13,375 nt of DNA from DASUZB01 sp036377075. Its GTDB lineage: Bacteria > Actinomycetota > CALGFH01. This document shows, piece after piece, positions 6,850 to 13,375 of this stretch (positions are counted from its first letter, which is position 1; each line of letters starts with the position of its first letter). The notes beneath the pieces were generated by a model. That model saw nothing but the letters and a program-made list of their open reading frames with translations. It did no database searches and was not told where the DNA came from. The stretch spans positions 1 to 13,375 of the forward strand of contig DASUZB010000234.1 in the NCBI GenBank assembly GCA_036377075.1. Direction: 5' to 3'. The position numbers and the translations under genes are program-made.

Positions 6850-6855
6850 AGCCTA
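6850..6855 (-). promoter_or_regulatory. Candidate -10 box of the zinc-ribbon/RNase H operon
   Basis: TAGGCT on the minus strand is the same hexamer proposed before the XRE regulator and lies about 39 bases upstream of the TTG start at 6811. No good -35 is seen. It lies in the 191-bp divergent gap 6812-7002. Confidence 0.4.
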
Positions 6856-7002
6856 CCGTCACCTGGTGCCCCGGCGACCAGCGATTCCACCGCTCGACGG
6901 CGTCGCCTGCGTGTAACCCGTGCTCGCGTGGAACCCTCCTACGGACCCGCTCCGTCCCACGAGGGCCGGGCGGCAGCCATGCGTCCAAGGGAGGCACGTG
7001 AG

Positions 7003-7242
7003 ATGAGCATCGGGGCAAGCCTGTTCCTGCTGGTGGTTGGCGCGATCCTGACCTTCGCGGTGAACGTCAGCACCTCCGGGTTCAACCTTCACACCATCGG
7101 CATCATCCTCATGATCGCCGGCGTCATCGGGTTGCTGATGTCGCTGCTGTTCTGGAGCAGCTTCTCTCCGTACCGCCGGCGCCGGGTCCTGCCGGGCGAC
7201 ACGATCTACGAGGAGCGGCGGATCGACCGGGACCTGCCGTAG
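7003..7242 (+). CDS. Small two-helix membrane protein, DUF6458-type
   Basis: This is a 79-aa protein starting at ATG 7003, with AAGGGAGG ending eight bases upstream. The frame is open back to 6928, but the conserved N-terminus MSIGASLFLLVVGAILTFAV marks the start. Two membrane helices (about residues 3-20 and 31-50) flank the loop NVSTSGFNLHTIG; the tail is basic and then acidic (SPYRRRRVLPGDTIYEERR) and probably faces the cytoplasm. This matches the short actinobacterial DUF6458 family as I remember it; its function is unknown. The alpha-amylase gene follows 29 bases downstream in the same direction and might be co-transcribed. Confidence 0.8.
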   Translation: MSIGASLFLLVVGAILTFAVNVSTSGFNLHTIGIILMIAGVIGLLMSLLFWSSFSPYRRRRVLPGDTIYEERRIDRDLP

Positions 7243-7271
7243 AACCGTCTGCTGCGTGCCAAGGGGGCGAG

Positions 7272-9230
7272 GTGGCGGCATCGCAGGACCACGTCGGCGC
7301 CTCCACGCCCATGGGCGCGAACCTCACCGGCGAGGGAGCGACGTTCCGGACCTGGGCACCCGGTGCCGTCCACGTCTACGTCACGTTCGACGGCGGCGAG
7401 CCGCCGCCGTCGAACGAGCTCGTCAAGGACGCGGCCACCGGCCACTGGGCGGGCTTCTTCCCCGGTGTCGTGGACGGCACGAGGTACCGGTACTGGGTCG
7501 AGGGCCCGGGCGGGGCGGGACCGAAGCGGGACCCGTGGGCGCGGGAGCTGGGGTTCGGCGACTTCCAGGACACCGACTGCATCGTCCGGACCCGGGACTC
7601 GTACCCGTGGCACGACGACGCGTTCGTGGCTCCGGCGCTGAACGACCTGGTGGTGTACCAGTTCCACGTCGGCGTCTTCTACGCCGGCGGCGGTGCGGGC
7701 GGGGATCGAAGGCCGCACCGCGTCGCCAAGTTCCTCGACGCCGTCGACCGGGTCGAGTACCTCGCCGACCTCGGCGTCAATGCCGTGCAGCCCTTGCCGT
7801 TGGTGGAGTTCCGCACGCCGTCGAGCCAGGGCTACAACGGCACCGACATCTTCTCCCCGGAGATGGACTACTGCGTCGGGCCCGACGAGCTGCCCGCCTA
7901 CCTTGCCCGGGTCAACGGCCTGCTGGCCAAGAAGGGCCGCGCCCCGCTGACCCTCGACCAGCTGCGTGGTCAGGTGAACCAGCTCAAGGCATTCGTCGAC
8001 CTCTGCCACCTTTACGGGCTCGCCGTGCTCCCCGACGTCGTCTACAACCACGCCGGCGGGAACCTCGACGACCAGAGCCTCGACTACTTCGACCGGCCGG
8101 CGAACCCGGACGACGCGAACAGCCTCTACTTCTCACGCGCGAGGGAGGCCGGCGGCAAGGTCTTCGACTTCGAGAAGCTGGACGTCCGCGAGTTCCTGAT
8201 CGGCAACGCCCGGATGTTCCTCGACGACTTCCACGTCGACGGGTTCCGGTTCGACCAGGTGACCGTGATCGACGACAACGCGGGCGGTCGGAGCTTCTGC
8301 CAGGACCTGACCAACACGCTGCGGTACCACAAGCCCACCGCCGCCCTGATCGCCGAGTACTGGGGTGCGCAGCGATGGCTCGCCGTGTCCCCGCCGCCGG
8401 GCGGGCTGGGGTTCCACCTGGGCTACTCCGACCTGCTCCGTGAGGCGGTTCGCGCCGTGCTCGGCGAGGCCGCGCGCGGTGAGCAGGCCAGCGTGGACCT
8501 GGACCGGCTGCGCCCTGGCCTGGAACGCCCGCCGAACGTGGCGCTCGCCTGGCAGGCCTACAACTGCATCGAGAACCACGACCTGATCCTCGACGCCGGC
8601 GACGGCCACCGCCAGCCGCGGATCGCCCAGTTGGCCCATTGGGACCAGCCCCGGTCGTGGTACGCGCGGAGCCGGGCGCGCGTGGCCACGGCGCTGCTGC
8701 TCACCGCGCCCGGCGTGCCCATGCTGTTCATGGGGCAGGAGTTCCTGGCCGACCGGTGGTGGTCCGACGACCCGAACCGGACCGAGCTGCTGATCCGCTG
8801 GGCCGAGCTGGAGGGTGGGGACCGGCACGCGAGCGACTTCCACCGGTTCTGCCGCGACCTGATCCGGTTGCGGCGCCGCCATCCGGCGCTGAGGTCCGAC
8901 CCGGTCAACCTGTACCAGGTCGACGACGCCAACCGGGTGCTGGCCTTCCACCGCTGGCTGCCAGGGGTGGGTCGCGACGTGGTGGTGGTCGCCAGCCTGC
9001 GTGAGCAGACCTTCTACGACCACGGCTACTGGCTCGGCTTCCCGCTGCCGGGCCACTGGCACGAGGTCTTCAACAGCGACCTGTACGACCACTTCGCCAA
9101 CCCGTGGGTCCAGGGCAACCCCGGCGGCATCGGCGCCGACGGCGGGCCGATGCACACCATGGCCCAGTCGGCGGGCATCACCATCCCCGCGAACAGCGTG
9201 CTGGTGTTCGCCCGCGACCAGGGCGACTGA
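7272..9230 (+). CDS. GH13 alpha-amylase family enzyme with CBM48-like N-terminus, probable 1,4-alpha-glucan branching enzyme-like
   Basis: This is a 652-aa protein starting at GTG 7272, with AGGGGG just upstream. Residues about 14-100 form an N-terminal beta-sandwich like CBM48 (GATFRTWAP, VDGTRYRYWVEG). The GH13 barrel follows with all key regions: DVVYNH (Asp255, His260), DGFRFD (Arg326, nucleophile Asp328), AEYWG (acid/base Glu362) and ENHD (His436, transition-state stabiliser Asp437). GVPMLFMGQEF (481-491) and a C-terminal beta domain from about 545 complete the fold. Layout and motifs such as EVFNSD (598-603) resemble glycogen branching enzymes, which move alpha-1,4 chains to alpha-1,6 positions; a hydrolase such as a trehalohydrolase is possible. 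An unusual extra helical stretch (about 205-240) precedes region I. There is no signal peptide, so it is cytoplasmic. No other glycogen gene is nearby. The stop is 2 bp from the proS stop. Confidence 0.88.
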   Translation: MAASQDHVGASTPMGANLTGEGATFRTWAPGAVHVYVTFDGGEPPPSNELVKDAATGHWAGFFPGVVDGTRYRYWVEGPGGAGPKRDPWARELGFGDFQDTDCIVRTRDSYPWHDDAFVAPALNDLVVYQFHVGVFYAGGGAGGDRRPHRVAKFLDAVDRVEYLADLGVNAVQPLPLVEFRTPSSQGYNGTDIFSPEMDYCVGPDELPAYLARVNGLLAKKGRAPLTLDQLRGQVNQLKAFVDLCHLYGLAVLPDVVYNHAGGNLDDQSLDYFDRPANPDDANSLYFSRAREAGGKVFDFEKLDVREFLIGNARMFLDDFHVDGFRFDQVTVIDDNAGGRSFCQDLTNTLRYHKPTAALIAEYWGAQRWLAVSPPPGGLGFHLGYSDLLREAVRAVLGEAARGEQASVDLDRLRPGLERPPNVALAWQAYNCIENHDLILDAGDGHRQPRIAQLAHWDQPRSWYARSRARVATALLLTAPGVPMLFMGQEFLADRWWSDDPNRTELLIRWAELEGGDRHASDFHRFCRDLIRLRRRHPALRSDPVNLYQVDDANRVLAFHRWLPGVGRDVVVVASLREQTFYDHGYWLGFPLPGHWHEVFNSDLYDHFANPWVQGNPGGIGADGGPMHTMAQSAGITIPANSVLVFARDQGD

Positions 9231-9232
9231 CC

Positions 9233-10651
9233 TCAGTACGCCTTGGCGACCAGGACGTTCTGGGTCGCCGGGGCGCCGTCGACCACGCAGGTGGCCGCCG
9301 GTGGGTCCTCGGCGGTGATCGCCCGGATCGAGGCGCCGCTGCCCTCGCCGAGCGCCTCCTCGCAGGCGGCCTTGCCGCACCACGCCATCCGGAAGAAGCC
9401 GCCGTCGCCGATGCGGGCGCGGAACTCCTCCAGGTCGGTGACCGTGTAGGTGTGGTCGTTGCGGAAGGCGAGCGAGTCGGCGTGCAGGTTGCGCTGCAGC
9501 TCGTCGAGCAGGTCCCTGGCGGCGCGGGCGGCGCCGTCGAGGGGCACCGGCAGCTTCTCCCTGGTGTCGCGGCGGACCAGGGTGGCCTCGCCGCGCGCCA
9601 GCTCGCGCGCGCCGACCTCGACGCGGACCGGCGCGCCGCGCAGCTCCCAGTCGATCGAGCGCCGCCCGAAGGACAGGTGGAAGCGCTCGTCGATGTGGGC
9701 GCGCACGCCGTCGGCGGCCAGCTCCGCGGCGACCTTGTGGACCGCCTGGGCGACCTCGCCCTCGGCGAGCGGCAGCAGCACCACCTGGTGCGGCGCGATC
9801 GCGGGCGGCAGCCTGAGGCCGTGGTCGTCGCCGTGGGCCATGATCACCGCGCCGAGCATGCGGGTCGACGAGCCCCACGAGGTGGTGGCCACGTACTGGC
9901 GCTGGCCATCCGCGTCCAGGTACTGGATGTCGAACGAGCGGGCGAAGTTGTGCCCCAGGTTGTGGCTGGTGCCCATCTGCAGGGCCTTGCCGTCGCGCAT
10001 CAGCCCTTCGCAGGTGTAGGTGCGGTCGGCGCCGGCGAAGCGCTCGGCGGCCGACTTCTCCCCCACCACCACCGCGACCGCCAGGGTCTCCTCCATGAAG
10101 CTGCGGTAGACCTCGAGCATCTGCAGGGTCTCGGCCTGCGCCTCCTCGTAGGTGGCGTGGGCGGTGTGGCCCTCCTGCCAGAGGAACTCGGTGGTGCGCA
10201 GCAGGATCCGCGGGCGCAGCTCCCAGCGCACCACGTTGGCCCACTGGTTGATCAGCAGTGGCAGGTCGCGGTGCGACTGGATCCACTTGGCGAACAGGTG
10301 GTTGATGACCGTCTCGGAGGTGGGCCGCACCACCACCGGCTCGGCCAGCTTCTCGCCGCCGCCGTGGGTGACCACCGCCAGCTCCGGCTTGAACCCCTCG
10401 ACGTGCTCCTTCTCCTTCTCGAGGAAGCTCATCGGGATGAACAGCGGGAAGTAGGCGTTCTGCACGCCGGTGGCCTTGATGCGCCGGTCCATGTCGGCCT
10501 GCATCAGCTCCCAGATGGCCCAGCCCCACGGTCGAATGACCATGGTCCCCCGCACCGGGCCGGTCTCGGCCAGTTCGGCGCGAGCGACGACCTCCTGGTA
10601 CCACTGGGGGAAGTCCTCCCCCTGGGGGGTGAGGACGGCCTGGTTGGCCAC
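9233..10651 (-). CDS. proS: Prolyl-tRNA synthetase, archaeal/eukaryotic type
   Basis: This is a 472-aa class II synthetase that charges tRNA-Pro with proline. Visible elements are YFPLFIPMSFLEKE (motif 1 region, 67-80), the substrate loop RPTSET (109-114), motif 2 RWELRP...LRTTEFLWQEGHTAH (142-165), motif 3 GSSTRMLGAVIMAHGDDHGL (260-279), an anticodon-binding domain from about 285, and a C-terminal domain ending VAKAY with the terminal Tyr typical of this type. There is no editing insertion between motifs 2 and 3, so it is not the E. coli-like form. GTG 10651 is chosen because the protein begins ANQAVLTPQGEDF there and AAGGAGG lies ten bases upstream; the frame is open to 10747, but that extension is not protein-like. 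It is separated by 120 bases from the thioredoxin-TPR gene and has its own candidate promoter. Confidence 0.96.
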   Translation of the reverse strand: MANQAVLTPQGEDFPQWYQEVVARAELAETGPVRGTMVIRPWGWAIWELMQADMDRRIKATGVQNAYFPLFIPMSFLEKEKEHVEGFKPELAVVTHGGGEKLAEPVVVRPTSETVINHLFAKWIQSHRDLPLLINQWANVVRWELRPRILLRTTEFLWQEGHTAHATYEEAQAETLQMLEVYRSFMEETLAVAVVVGEKSAAERFAGADRTYTCEGLMRDGKALQMGTSHNLGHNFARSFDIQYLDADGQRQYVATTSWGSSTRMLGAVIMAHGDDHGLRLPPAIAPHQVVLLPLAEGEVAQAVHKVAAELAADGVRAHIDERFHLSFGRRSIDWELRGAPVRVEVGARELARGEATLVRRDTREKLPVPLDGAARAARDLLDELQRNLHADSLAFRNDHTYTVTDLEEFRARIGDGGFFRMAWCGKAACEEALGEGSGASIRAITAEDPPAATCVVDGAPATQNVLVAKAY

Positions 10652-10689
10652 GAGCGTTCCGCCTCCTTCGAGGTGTTGGGGACAACCGC

Positions 10690-10719
10690 AGCGTACCCAG
10701 GCACGGCGAGTGAGGGCAA
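10690..10719 (-). promoter_or_regulatory. Candidate proS promoter
   Basis: On the minus strand TTGCCC (10719-10714), an 18-base spacer and TACGCT (10695-10690) form one of the better sigma-70-type promoters in the window. It would give a leader of about 32 bases before GTG 10651. That is too short for a T-box or other riboswitch, and none is seen. Confidence 0.5.
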
Positions 10720-10771
10720 AGCCCGCGCGGCCCCTCGTGCACCGCATCCGGTTGGCCTGCGGGGCAGTTAC

Positions 10772-11569
10772 TCAGAACAGGGCTGAGGTCAGGTCGCGGC
10801 GGTAGCGGACGGTCAGCGGGCTGTCGTCGCCGAGGACGCGGAAGACGTCCAGCATCAGGCGGCGGGCCGGCTCGCGGCGCTCGCCGCCCTCGCGCACGGC
10901 GGCGAGCAGCTCGGCGAGGGCCGTCTCGGGCGCGCCGTCGCTGGCCATGCGGGCCGCCTCCGCGAACGGCGACGACTCGTCGGCGCCCTCGCGGGCCAGG
11001 TGCGCGCGGGCCAGCGCGGTCGCCGCCTCCGGCGCGTGCTCCACCGGCCGCAGCAGGTCGAGCGCCTCGGCCACGCCGCCGCGGTCGAGGGCCAGCCCGG
11101 CGAGCCCCACCCGGGCGGGCACGTTGTCCGGGTCGGCGGCGAGCGCCTCGGCGTAGCGGGCGGCCGCCTGCTCCGGGTCGAGGTTGGCGGCCTCGGCGGC
11201 GGCCAGCTCGGCGGGGCTCGGCACCAGCGCGTCGAGGAAACGCTCCACCACGGTGGGCGGCTGCGCGCCGACGAACTCGTCGACCAAGCGGCCGCCCGCG
11301 AACGCCTTGACCGCCGGGATGCCCTGCACCCCGAAGGCGGCGGCGAGCCGCTGGTTCTGGTCCACGTCGACGCGGGCGAGCAGCACCCGGCCGTCGCGGG
11401 CGCCCACCGCCTCCTCGAGGATCGGCCCGAGGACGCGGCACGGCCCGCACCATGCCGCCCAGAAGTCGACCACCACCGGGACGTCGAGGGAGCGGCGTAG
11501 CACCCGCTCCTGGAAGTCGGCCTCGCCGACGTCGAAGACGAGGTCGCGCGCGACAGGTTGCTCGGTCAT
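10772..11569 (-). CDS. Thioredoxin-TPR co-chaperone (YbbN/CnoX-like)
   Basis: This is a 265-aa protein starting at ATG 11569, with AAGG just upstream. Residues about 10-115 are a thioredoxin domain with VVVDFWAAWCGPC (active-site Cys41 and Cys44) and the cis-proline loop GIPAVKAF (Pro85). Residues about 130-265 are helical TPR-like repeats (DPEQAAARYAEALAADPDN, VPARVGLAGLALDRGGVAEAL, GAPETALAELLAAVREG) ending in FRVLGDDSPLTVRYRRDL. This layout defines the YbbN/CnoX family, which protects proteins from oxidative damage and hands clients to chaperones. The E. coli protein has lost the typical active-site pair, whereas this one keeps CGPC and may be redox-active. The DinB gene ends 50 bases upstream in the same direction, so weak co-transcription is possible. 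It is cytoplasmic, with no signal peptide. Confidence 0.93.
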   Translation of the reverse strand: MTEQPVARDLVFDVGEADFQERVLRRSLDVPVVVDFWAAWCGPCRVLGPILEEAVGARDGRVLLARVDVDQNQRLAAAFGVQGIPAVKAFAGGRLVDEFVGAQPPTVVERFLDALVPSPAELAAAEAANLDPEQAAARYAEALAADPDNVPARVGLAGLALDRGGVAEALDLLRPVEHAPEAATALARAHLAREGADESSPFAEAARMASDGAPETALAELLAAVREGGERREPARRLMLDVFRVLGDDSPLTVRYRRDLTSALF

Positions 11570-11619
11570 GCCGCCTTGGTACGCCCGTCGGCTCGCTCGG
11601 CGCAAACTGGGCTGGATGG

Positions 11620-12132
11620 TCAGGGCGCCGGCTTGCCGGGAGACAGGCCGGCGAGCTGGTCGGCGTGCTCCTCGAGGTGCCCGACGAGGAACTCCTCCAC
11701 GATCTCGGCGACCGTCATGCGGCCGAGCTTCTGGTGGCTGCCGGCGCGGCCGAGGGCCGCGCCGTCGAGCCGGCCGAGCAGGGCGAGCACCCCGGCGACG
11801 CCCTGGTCGATGCGGGCGAGCAGGCGCAGCGGGTCGTCTCGGCGGTCGCGCTCGATCGCCGCGACCCGCCCCGGGTCGGTCTTGACCCGCCCGAAGGCGA
11901 CGCCGTCGGGCCCAGCGGCCACCTTCTCGGCCTCCCCGACCCAGTACGGCAGCATCTCGGCGACGTGCGCGAGGACCTGGCCGGCGTCCCAGCGCTCCCC
12001 CGTGCCCGGCTCGGGCTCGGTGAGCGCGCCGGTCGGCCAGGCGGAGAGGTTGCCGCGGACGCGCCGGGCGGCGGCCTCGACGCGGGCCGCCAGCTCGCCG
12101 TGGGGCGGCAGCGGCCGTGGCGGCGCGCTCAC
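11620..12132 (-). CDS. DinB-fold metal-dependent protein, possible thiol-dependent isomerase or transferase
   Basis: This is a 170-aa protein starting at GTG 12132, which overlaps the stop of the upstream hydrolase gene as GTGA. The four-helix DinB/MDMPI fold is suggested by helix 1 (GELAARVEAAARRVRGNL), RWDAGQVLAHVAEMLPYWVGEAEKV, a long central helix pair, and VAEIVEEFLVGHLEEHADQL. The expected metal-binding histidine triad is present: His56 in LAHVAE, then His152 and His156 in GHLEEH. The superfamily includes mycothiol-dependent maleylpyruvate isomerase and bacillithiol transferases as well as many uncharacterised proteins. Overlap with a fumarylacetoacetate hydrolase gene makes an isomerase role attractive but unproven. 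The frame is open upstream to 12513, but only the part from 12132 looks like protein. Confidence 0.83.
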   Translation of the reverse strand: MSAPPRPLPPHGELAARVEAAARRVRGNLSAWPTGALTEPEPGTGERWDAGQVLAHVAEMLPYWVGEAEKVAAGPDGVAFGRVKTDPGRVAAIERDRRDDPLRLLARIDQGVAGVLALLGRLDGAALGRAGSHQKLGRMTVAEIVEEFLVGHLEEHADQLAGLSPGKPAP

Positions 12133-13094
12133 TGGCCCAGGTGGGGTCGGACCCGGTCCGGGTCGGGAGCGAACGGGGCGGCGCTGGCCGCCCCCACGCG
12201 GTTGGCGAGGACGCCCAAGCCGTCCACCTCCAGCTCGACCTCGTCCCCCGGTCGCAGGTAGGGGTACTTCTCGGCACCGTGGACCAGGGCCAGCTCCAGG
12301 ATGCAGCCGGTGCCGCAGGTGCCGGAGCCGAGCACGTCGCCGCGGCGCACCGGCGCCGACTCGGCCGCGTAGGCGAGCATCTCGGCGAAGCTCCACCACA
12401 GCCCGTCGAGGTCGGCGCGCGAGTACTCGACCCCGTTGACGCGCGCCAGCATGGCCGCCCGCGGCACCTCGCGCAGCCCGCGCGGCGCGAACTCGGCGGT
12501 GGTGGTGAGCCACGGCCCCAGCGAGGTGGCGAAGTCCTTGCCCTTGGCCGGCCCGAGCGACAGCTTCATCTCGCGGCGCTGCACGTCCCGCGCGGACCAG
12601 TCGTTCATCACCATGAAGCCGGCCACCAGCCGGTCGGCGTCGTCCAGCCCGGCGCCGTCGGCGTCGGCCCCGAGCACGCAGGCGACCTCCAGCTCGTAGT
12701 CGAGCTCGGCGCAGCGCGGCGGCGGCGCCACCGTCTCCCCCGGCCCGACGACCGCGTGCGGGTTGGTGAAGTAGAACACCGGCAGCTCGTACCAGTCGGG
12801 GTGCATCTCCAGCCCGCGGCGCGCCCGCGCGGTGCGCACGTGCTGCTCGAAGGCGTAGAAGTCGCGCACGCTCGGCGGCTCCGCCACCGGCGCGAGCAGC
12901 CGCGCCGAGGCCAGCGGCAGCCGCTCGCCGGTTGGCGGCGGCCGCAGCGCGGGGTCGGCGTTGGCCGCCATGGCGAGGTCGAGCACCGCCTCGAGCCCGG
13001 CGCGGCCCTCGCCGCCGCCGACCGGCACGACCGCCTCCCCGTCCAGGTAGCCGACCTGGGCGCCGCCGGGAGCGGCGAAGCGCACGATCCTCAT
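12129..13094 (-). CDS. Fumarylacetoacetate hydrolase (FAH) family protein
   Basis: This is a 321-aa enzyme starting at ATG 13094, with AGGAGGG nine bases upstream. Residues that align with the mammalian FAH active site can be placed by spacing: Asp78 and His85 (RDFYAFEQHV), metal ligands Glu134 and Glu136 (DYELEV), Asp165, Arg169 and Gln172 (MNDWSARDVQ), Lys186 and Thr190 (GKDFAT). The family hydrolyses C-C bonds of 1,3-diketo acids, such as fumarylacetoacetate from homogentisate or fumarylpyruvate from gentisate, using Mg or Ca. Conservation of the catalytic His-Asp pair favours a true hydrolase over the decarboxylase or isomerase members. Its stop overlaps the DinB start. The AraC-type gene ends 83 bases upstream. 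The exact diketo acid cannot be read from the sequence. Confidence 0.93.
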   Translation of the reverse strand: MRIVRFAAPGGAQVGYLDGEAVVPVGGGEGRAGLEAVLDLAMAANADPALRPPPTGERLPLASARLLAPVAEPPSVRDFYAFEQHVRTARARRGLEMHPDWYELPVFYFTNPHAVVGPGETVAPPPRCAELDYELEVACVLGADADGAGLDDADRLVAGFMVMNDWSARDVQRREMKLSLGPAKGKDFATSLGPWLTTTAEFAPRGLREVPRAAMLARVNGVEYSRADLDGLWWSFAEMLAYAAESAPVRRGDVLGSGTCGTGCILELALVHGAEKYPYLRPGDEVELEVDGLGVLANRVGAASAAPFAPDPDRVRPHLGQ

Positions 13095-13133
13095 CCGGTG
13101 CTCCCTCCTGTGGCCGGTCCGGCCGCCCCCGGA

Positions 13134-13139
13134 AGGGTA
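13134..13139 (-). promoter_or_regulatory. Candidate -10 box of the FAH-DinB operon
   Basis: TACCCT on the minus strand fits TANNNT and would give a leader of about 33 bases before ATG 13094. TCGACG 17 bases upstream could be a weak -35. The palindrome GGCCGG-T-CCGGCC (13112-13124) lies in the leader and could be an operator, but such GC palindromes are easily made by chance. Confidence 0.3.
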
Positions 13140-13177
13140 CGTTCGCGCCATCTGGCCGTCGAGCCCGGATGTGGCGC

Positions 13178-13375
13178 TCAGTGCGCCCGCCAGATGCGCT
13201 CGGCGAGGGGCAGCAACCCGGCCCGCGCGAGCGGCTCGCTCGGCTCGGGCCGTGCGGCGGCGCGGCGGTAGCGGCCCGGCGGCTGGCCGTAGGCGCGCCG
13301 GAAGCGGCGCGAGAAGTGGTACGGGTTGGCGAAGCCGCAGTCGCGCGCGACCGCGGCGACGCTGAGGTTGCTGCG
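13178..13375 (-). CDS. AraC-family transcriptional regulator, C-terminal part only
   Basis: The last 65 residues of a protein whose N-terminus lies beyond the right edge. The visible part, SNLSVAAVARDCGFANPYHF then SRRFRRAYGQPPGRYR, is the second helix-turn-helix of the AraC/XylS DNA-binding domain, with the family's signature Phe-Arg-x-x-x-G-x-x-P-x-x-Y-R. A variable tail of about 30 residues ends in ERIWRAH. The effector domain is not visible, so the signal it senses is unknown. It precedes the FAH-DinB pair by 83 bases in the same direction and could regulate it. The stop is TGA at 13180-13178. Confidence 0.93.
   Translation of the reverse strand, partial: RSNLSVAAVARDCGFANPYHFSRRFRRAYGQPPGRYRRAAARPEPSEPLARAGLLPLAERIWRAH

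Noticed and set aside
10652..10771. Possible T-box or riboswitch before proS
   Set aside because: The proposed leader is only about 32 bases, and no specifier stem or T-box core sequence is visible.
8133..11453. Very long minus-strand open frame (about 1100 codons)
   Set aside because: It runs antisense to the GH13 gene and out of frame through proS and the thioredoxin gene; composition is low-complexity and no domain is recognisable. Such frames are expected in high-GC DNA.
12133..12513. Upstream extension of the DinB frame inside the FAH gene
   Set aside because: The extension is out of frame with the FAH protein and not protein-like; GTG 12132 with the GTGA overlap is a better start.

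Overview
No new defence, mobile or biosynthetic system is visible in this 13.4 kb window. It looks like an ordinary chromosomal stretch of a high-GC actinomycete-like bacterium: very GC-rich, strong GC bias at third codon positions, frequent GTG/TTG starts, TANNNT-type -10 boxes with poor -35 boxes, a DUF6458-type small membrane protein, and a long XRE/TPR regulator of the kind common in Actinomycetota. The archaeal/eukaryotic-type prolyl-tRNA synthetase (no insertion domain, C-terminal Tyr) suggests a lineage outside the best-studied streptomycete/mycobacterial group. That placement is inference.

Left part (1-4430). A sugar-phosphate nucleotidyltransferase runs off the left edge on the minus strand and has no recognisable start codon. 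It lies directly downstream of a secreted SMP-30/NHL-like beta-propeller gene. Divergent from that is a Tat-type, lipobox-bearing intradiol dioxygenase-like protein with all four iron ligands. It converges on a small unknown gene. Next is a 463-aa XRE-family HTH regulator with TPR-like repeats, whose -10 region abuts a short palindrome.

Middle (4431-7242). The RNase P RNA gene (rnpB, minus strand) fills most of the gap between the regulator and fxsA. A 17-bp GC-rich hairpin sits exactly at its 3' end and probably terminates it. rnpB and the divergent fxsA share an identical 10-base -10 region in inverted orientation. Converging on fxsA is a two-gene unit (coiled-coil/C4 zinc-ribbon protein, then RNase HI) with a GTGA start/stop overlap. 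A small two-helix DUF6458 membrane protein is divergent from it.

Right part (7272-13375). A complete GH13 enzyme with an N-terminal CBM48-like region, resembling a glycogen branching enzyme, ends 2 bp from the stop of proS, which runs the other way. Upstream of proS, all on the minus strand, are a thioredoxin-TPR (YbbN/CnoX-like) protein, a DinB-fold protein, a fumarylacetoacetate hydrolase-family enzyme overlapping the DinB gene by 4 bp, and the DNA-binding end of an AraC-family regulator cut by the right edge. The hydrolase/DinB overlap suggests an isomerase-hydrolase pair for lower aromatic catabolism; this is the most testable functional hypothesis here. No tRNA, rRNA, CRISPR array, insertion sequence or phage gene was found.
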